Source of the DNA: Botryococcus braunii
Taxonomy: Eukaryota; Chlorophyta; Trebouxiophyceae
NCBI GenBank assembly: GCA_002005505.1
Contig: KV908683.1
Location: forward strand, 12,501-76,500
Length of the DNA stretch: 64,000 nt
Direction: 5' to 3'
Shown here piece after piece: positions 58,863 through 64,000 of this stretch. Each line of letters begins with the position of its first letter. Positions within the stretch are counted from its first letter, which is position 1. The notes beneath the pieces were generated by a model. That model was not told the DNA's origin, searched no databases, and saw nothing but the letters and a program-made list of their open reading frames with translations. The position numbers and the translations under genes were made by a program.

Positions 58863-59926
58863 TGTTGTGATAATCTAATTGCAGATGAGACCCTAATTGT
58901 CATTATCCAATAAATTGACATGTGACTTTGGGGACAAGGATCATTGAACAAAGTATCTAGGCCATGCCGACCTCATCTGCCACGTGGTTTGTACTTACTG
59001 AGCAATGCGAGATACGTATCTGCTGTTTATTTGTAATCTTCAAGAGTGTCTATGTACTCTTTAAGAGTGTCTGCGGGTGCTCAGACAGTTTCTAAGGCAT
59101 TCCATGCGTGAATACTTGTATAGAAGCTGTTTGGACGCTGATCTTGGTGTTCTCTCATGAACTCCAGTATGACCTTATCATTTGTCTAGTCTTATGATGA
59201 AATGCTGAGGCCTGGAATTGACTAAGCACTTAGATCTTGGCAATTCATAAGCCTCAATGTGTTGTGCCACTTCTGGAAGTCAACTAGCACCTCCAGGAGA
59301 TAGAAATATGAGTGGGCAAACCCAAGGGGTAACCGAAAGGTTGACCGTATGCATTCACGGTCCTTTCCCCTTGATTAGCCATTTAGTAGCCAGCACCGAC
59401 GATCGTGACTAGAAACATGAGTGTTCTGGTCCGAATCAGGACCCGGATGTTCGGACTTACAAATTCGAACACGAAGTCCGGTGTATTGTACACCATGTAC
59501 AAGGTAGACGTACTTGGGCTGACTCGGGTACGGCTACGTAGCTTGTCATGGTATTTAAGAGGGCCAGTCTCTTGAAGTCAACAGTTCGTTGGCTTTCTAT
59601 ATGACCACGGCTCACGTCTTGTTGTTATGTGCCTTCAATAAGGCTTGTTTGAAGTCCTGGTGTCGGTGCGCATGCAGGTAATCACCTTCATTATAGCTTG
59701 CTTAGCTATAGGCTACAATTACAAGACACACACATTGTAACAAAGTTCGTTGGCTTTCTATATGACCACGGCTCACGTCTTGTTGTTATGTGCCTTCAAT
59801 AAGGCTTGTTTGAAGTCCTGGTGTCGGTGCGCATGCAGGCATTATCCTTACTGACGATGGTGTTCCGTCAGCAAGGTTTGAAGTAATTGTTGAAGTAATT
59901 GTTTATTTCATGTTGTTTTATCTACA
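58863..59926 (+). repeat. 3' LTR of the copia element
   Basis: It has the same length and ends as the 5' LTR, with one mismatch noticed. It is followed with no spacer by the left end of the foldback element. Confidence 0.95.
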
Positions 59927-61682
59927 CTTTCACGCATGATTTTGCCAGATCCATATATTTTTTACACCTGCAGCTCGTCGGCTGTCGACACGTGACGATT
60001 GGGGCACTGGGGGCCTGAGACTGATAGTAAATCCCTGCAGATGGCAGGCGCAGTCCAGTGCGGAAAAGCTCTGCAGGCGAAATTAGGTTGGGATGCGAAC
60101 AGGGTATGTGAGATGTGCACGGGGAGACAAACATCATAATAGCACATCTGGTTCTGCCATCCTAAAACTGACGAGCTGTGATCCAGATGCATGCACAGTT
60201 GAAGGCAGCACTATAAACATACGGTAAAAAGTCGTAGGCAGATGTCGGCGGATGGCGGAACCGCAAAACGTTTCCTGCAAGCTTACTGAACATTTAACCC
60301 TTTCAATGAATTAAAATGTAAAAACAACAGGGTTAAGGTGGCTGGGAGAATTCTGGAAATTTGTATGTGGGTAAATCGATATCGGTGCTCAACGAATGGC
60401 GCACCCGGAAAACGCGATCTCGTGGACTTACTGCACAGATACAACTTCCATTGCCTTAATTAACCTGCCCCCTCTGGGGTGCAGGTTTTCCGGTGTCGGG
60501 GGCCGACAGCCTTGGATGCCCGCTGGGGAGGCCTATAATGGGGACGCGCTGGTAACGCCTTGCACGCGCCAGAGATCCGAGGCAGGCATATAAGAAAGTC
60601 AAAAATTCGGTTGGCAACGGCACTGAAATAAACAGGGTTCAGCTCCGCCGAGATGCGGTGTAGCTCCGAGGTCCGGAAGCTGTCCGTAAGCCCTGTAAAT
60701 CGCAAATCTACTGTTTAAATCGGAAATCTAGCACGGAAAGATGGGATTTCGCGGCGTGGCAGCCTGAGCGGAGGCTTTTGTACAGCCTGTGTACAGCGCT
60801 GTATTGCGGTGTATTGCAGGTAACGCTGCGCCATGCACTCGCGCTGCAAGGCGCGTAATGCTGCCACCTCTTCCACGTGACCTGGTCATGAGCTCTGCTG
60901 CTGAGGGAGCCGCGCAGATGTGCACTCCGAAAAACCGTCGACACGAACTTGCAAAGTTCAGCATACGTGATGAGGCTCAGTCAAATATGCCGTTTTAATA
61001 TTTAATGATGTGCTGAAAAGTTTTGAGGGCTGCGAGGAGTGGTTCACAGGGATACGATGGAAACTGTTTTCCACGACGAGTGCGGACATCGATGTGCCCA
61101 CTTTCAAGGATTCTGACTTCGGCCATCAAGAGTGAGACATTTTTAAGACATCTTAAGGCAATGGAAGTGGTATCTGTGCAGTAAGTCCACGAGATCGCGT
61201 TTTCCGGGTGCGCCATTCGTTGAGCACCGATATCGATTTACCCACATACAAATTTCCAGAATTCTCCCAGCCACCTTAACCTGTTGTTTTTACATTTTAA
61301 TTCATTGAAAGGGTTAAATGTTCAGTAAGCTTGCAGGAAACGTTTTGCGGTTCCGCCATCCGCCGACATCTGCCTACGACTTTTTACCGTATGTTTATAG
61401 TGCTGCCTTCAACTGTGCATGCATCTGGATCACAGCTCGTCAGTTTTAGGATGGCAGAACCAGATGTGCTATTATGATGTTTGTCTCCCCGTGCACATCT
61501 CACATACCCTGTTCGCATCCCAACCTAATTTCGCCTGCAGAGCTTTTCCGCACTGGACTGCGCCTGCCATCTGCAGGGATTTACTATCAGTCTCAGCCCC
61601 CAGTGCCCCAATCGTCACGTGTCGACAGCCGACGAGCTGCAGGTGTAAAAATATATGGATCTGGCAAAATCATGCGTGAAAG
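59927..61682. mobile_element. Foldback transposon with 530-bp terminal inverted repeats
   Basis: The left arm (59927-60459) starts CTTTCACGCATGATTTTGCC. The right arm (61153-61682) is its reverse complement, with a few single-base deletions. The 693-bp centre has no ORF with recognisable features. Its size and structure match non-autonomous foldback or TIR elements. A related fragment is found at 5968-6020, and a diverged copy of one arm follows at about 61855-61990. No target duplication is visible. Confidence 0.85.
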
Positions 61683-61728
61683 GAAGAGAACAAGAAAACA
61701 AAAGATGGGAAGGAGACAAGGGGGCCCC

Positions 61729-61766
61729 GGGGGGGGGGGGGGAGGGAGAGGGTAGAGGAGAGGAAG

Positions 61767-61853
<87 letters not shown>
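61729..61853. repeat. Poly-G and (GA)n microsatellite
   Basis: A G run at 61729-61742 and a GA tract at about 61768-61852, directly after the foldback element. Confidence 0.95.
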
Positions 61854-61854
<1 letters not shown>

Positions 61855-61855
<1 letters not shown>

Positions 61856-61990
61856 CTGCATGATGTTTTTGTCCCCTGCAATCTCACATACCTCGCTCGC
61901 ATCCCAACCTAGTTGCGCCTGCCAGCCTTTTCGGCCTTCCATTGCGCCTGCCTTTTGCCGGAATTGGGGGCAGGTTCCGCTGATCCGCCT
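61855..61990 (+). repeat. Diverged partial copy of the foldback right arm
   Basis: ATGATGTTT, CTCACATACC, CGCATCCCAACCTA and GCGCCTGCC follow in the same order as in the right arm at about 61472-61570, with many differences. It is an older member of the family next to the intact one. Confidence 0.65.
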
Positions 61991-63025
61991 AAAGGGATGG
62001 CCCTATGTTTACGTAATATCGCAAAGCTAGAAGTCGGCCGATGGTACAGTTTACATAATGTTCCGAGTGATGTGTAGACTGTGGGCAAGCATCGATCACC
62101 CGATCGTCCGTCGTGGCGTCGCCTGGTTGTTCTTGAAAGGTACAAAGCAACAGTAGTAGGGTGTAGGGTCATCCACACTCCACACTTTTCTATAGTAGGT
62201 GCTTGGATCATGGGCACACCTGTGGGCCCTCTGTCCTCCTTTCCTTGCTCCCTCGCTCCTGTCGAAGGGCCACCCTCGGGCCTTTACAACAGGCGGCAGA
62301 TCCTCCAGAGGGCGGCTCAGCTGAAGTTCTCTGCACTCATCCACTATTTACATAATTTACTAACAGTAGCTAGCAGTAGTGACCTGTATGAAGCAGGAAC
62401 CGGCTAGCATCACCGACGGGGAGCAACATGCATGCCATATATGAGGATGCGCACGGTTTCCTCTCCCTCCAGACGCCACGCTGATGGGAGCTTTCCCTTT
62501 TCGTTTCCGTTCCCGTAAGGGGACGTGATCTTCTCCATTACTGGTAGCGAGCTAGGTAGCTATGAGGCGACGTTATCTTTTTCAGTACTGGTAGTAGGTA
62601 GCTATATGTTGGCAGTGGTGTCTAGCTGCCCTGCTGCTGCCCGTGGTACCAATGGGGCAGGGACCGGTCCCAGGCCGGGGCAGGCCGCAATGTGTGCCTG
62701 TGGTACACCCTCGTCCCTTACTTTGGAACCGATTGAAGTTGCTCCTGCCGCAACAGTGAAGTACCAGTAACTCCTCTTCCCCAGGCTTGGAATTCCATTC
62801 CATTCCGACATCAGTATCTTTGGAGAAAGTGCGCAGTTCAATACTGAGAAAGCTCCCTCCACATGCATCTATCCCCGTGAAATAATTCCTTGGACATGAC
62901 CAACGAAATCGGAAACTGAGAAAGGAAGAGGAGGCTTCGAGGCTCCCCGCGGTTCCGGAGGAACAAAAAAGTGGGAATCCAGAAGGGATATGTAGCAATA
63001 TGCATCACATGAGAAGTGGAAACCC

Positions 63026-63077
<52 letters not shown>

Positions 63078-63101
63078 CACACACACACACACACGGACGC
63101 A

Positions 63102-63133
<32 letters not shown>

Positions 63134-63136
63134 CAC

Positions 63137-63171
<35 letters not shown>

Positions 63172-63346
63172 CACACACAACACACACACACACACACACA
63201 CACATACGTATGTGTGTGTCATATGATCAGGCCCTAGGGGCCCCGAAATTCTCATCCTGCATGATTCGTCTGGTGCCGCCCGCCTTGGTCCCTCCCGTCC
63301 TTTCAGTTCCTGATGCCCATATGTGTCTTTTGTTCCCCTGGATCAG
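61991..63346. other. Region without a supported gene
   Basis: Open frames of up to about 138 aa occur on both strands, but none shows domain motifs or exon borders that join. A CA microsatellite lies at 63029-63204. Confidence 0.4.
63029..63204. repeat. (CA)n microsatellite with interruptions
   Basis: CA repeats with GCAC and ACA interruptions, ending at ATACGTATGTGTGTG, which makes a short inverted pair. Confidence 0.95.
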
Positions 63347-63437
63347 CTTGCAAGTCTAATTGGCACATGGACTGCGGCCTATTTAGGCTACTTGGAAACA
63401 AGATTTTTCAAGCTTTGCAATTGGACGTTCGGAGCAG
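63347..63437 (+). CDS. Possible single exon of an unidentified membrane protein
   Basis: The segment is bounded by CTGGATCAG and GCAG|GTATGA and reads LASLIGTWTAAYLGYLETRF then FKLCNWTFGA. It ends in phase 1. The hydrophobic, Tyr/Trp-rich composition could be part of a membrane segment. No partner exon was identified on either side, so it may be chance. Confidence 0.25.
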
Positions 63438-63780
63438 GTATGATGTCATGGCGCACGCCTGTCACGACTACTCCAGGACTCCCGATACCCTGGATGTCAA
63501 AGTCATCAATGGACTAAAGGAATTTTCCTTTGGTCCTTGCACTGGTGGCAGTTATTTTCATAGCCACGAGAGCACAAGGTCGTGCAAAACTGAGACTTCC
63601 ATAAGTAAGGAACATGTACGTATATATGATAAGTATGTATAAGTATCTTGTCAAAACTAATCATATACCGATACCTTTTAAAAAAGCATGTACTGGTACT
63701 GGTACAATTGGTGTAAGCAAGCATCATATATATCCCATGTGCACAAAACTGTTTGCCTTTTCATTAGCCCGGATGCAAAC

Positions 63781-63967
63781 ATCTCTCTCTCTCTCTCTCT
63801 CCTCTCTCTCTCCTCTTTCTCTCTCTCTTCTTCTCTCTCTCTCTCTCTTCTCTCTTCTTTCTCTCTCTCTCTCCCCCCTCTCTCTCTCTCCTCTTTCTCT
63901 CTCTCCTTCTCTTCTCCTCTCTCCTCCCTCTCTCTTCTCTCTCTCTCTTTCTCTCTCTCTTCTCTCC
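63781..63967. repeat. (CT)n-rich microsatellite at the window end
   Basis: CT repeats with frequent TT and CC interruptions, followed by ACACAC to the end of the window. Confidence 0.95.
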
Positions 63968-64000
63968 CCACACAACACACACACCACACACACAAAAACA

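Larger units (their letters stand above)
51741..59926 (+). mobile_element. Full-length Ty1/copia LTR retrotransposon
   Basis: The 8186-bp element has two LTRs of exactly 1064 bp each, both starting TGTTG and ending CTACA. It has a tRNA-Met-type primer site just inside the 5' LTR, one uninterrupted gag-pol ORF and a purine tract before the 3' LTR. Reading both LTRs side by side I saw one difference (near 51780 against 58903), so the insertion is very young and the copy may still be active. The expected 5-bp target-site duplication is absent: GTAGT stands on the left and CTTTC on the right. Confidence 0.95.

Overview
The window is eukaryotic nuclear DNA, most likely from a flagellated green alga. 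It has intron-rich genes with GT-AG (and a few GC-AG) introns, a GINS PSF2 gene of plant type, and a gene with microtubule-binding repeats of the axonemal SAXO/MAP6 kind. It also has an intact Ty1/copia retrotransposon and very many AC, AG and CT microsatellites, most of them inside introns. A prasinophyte such as a Cymbomonas relative would fit, but that is a guess and needs a database search.

Layout. 1-2.5 kb: no gene, several hairpin-forming inverted repeats. 4.0-10.75 kb (+): a gene in which SAXO/MAP6-like PFEG repeats are spliced in frame onto an Hsp70 substrate-binding domain with no ATPase domain; this is the most unusual thing seen. 11.36-17.06 kb (-): a multi-exon Ser/Pro-rich protein of unknown function, tail to tail with the fusion gene. 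17.3-18.3 kb (-): exons of an unidentified second gene. 21.99-32.75 kb (+): a complete 14-exon gene for a three-RRM, RGG-tailed hnRNP Q/R-like protein. 36.5-41.37 kb (+): a five-exon dienelactone hydrolase family gene with two GC-AG introns. 45.13-46.48 kb (-): PSF2 (GINS2), head to head with a five-exon secreted RNase T2 gene (47.27-49.22 kb, +). 51.74-59.93 kb: a full-length copia element with two 1064-bp LTRs and one uninterrupted gag-pol ORF. 59.93-61.68 kb: a 1.76-kb foldback element starting exactly where the 3' LTR ends. 63.35 kb: one possible exon; the window then ends in a CT/AC microsatellite.

Splice phases were followed by hand. The joined exons close without stops and in whole codons for the hnRNP-like gene (553 aa), the hydrolase (292 aa), RNase T2 (227 aa) and, from its first supported exon, the SAXO-Hsp70 gene (377 aa). 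That is good internal support for these models. The genes have unrelated roles (flagellar cytoskeleton, RNA binding, DNA replication, RNA degradation, hydrolase), as expected for a chromosomal segment and not for an operon or cluster. Roughly half the window is intron, simple repeat or transposon.
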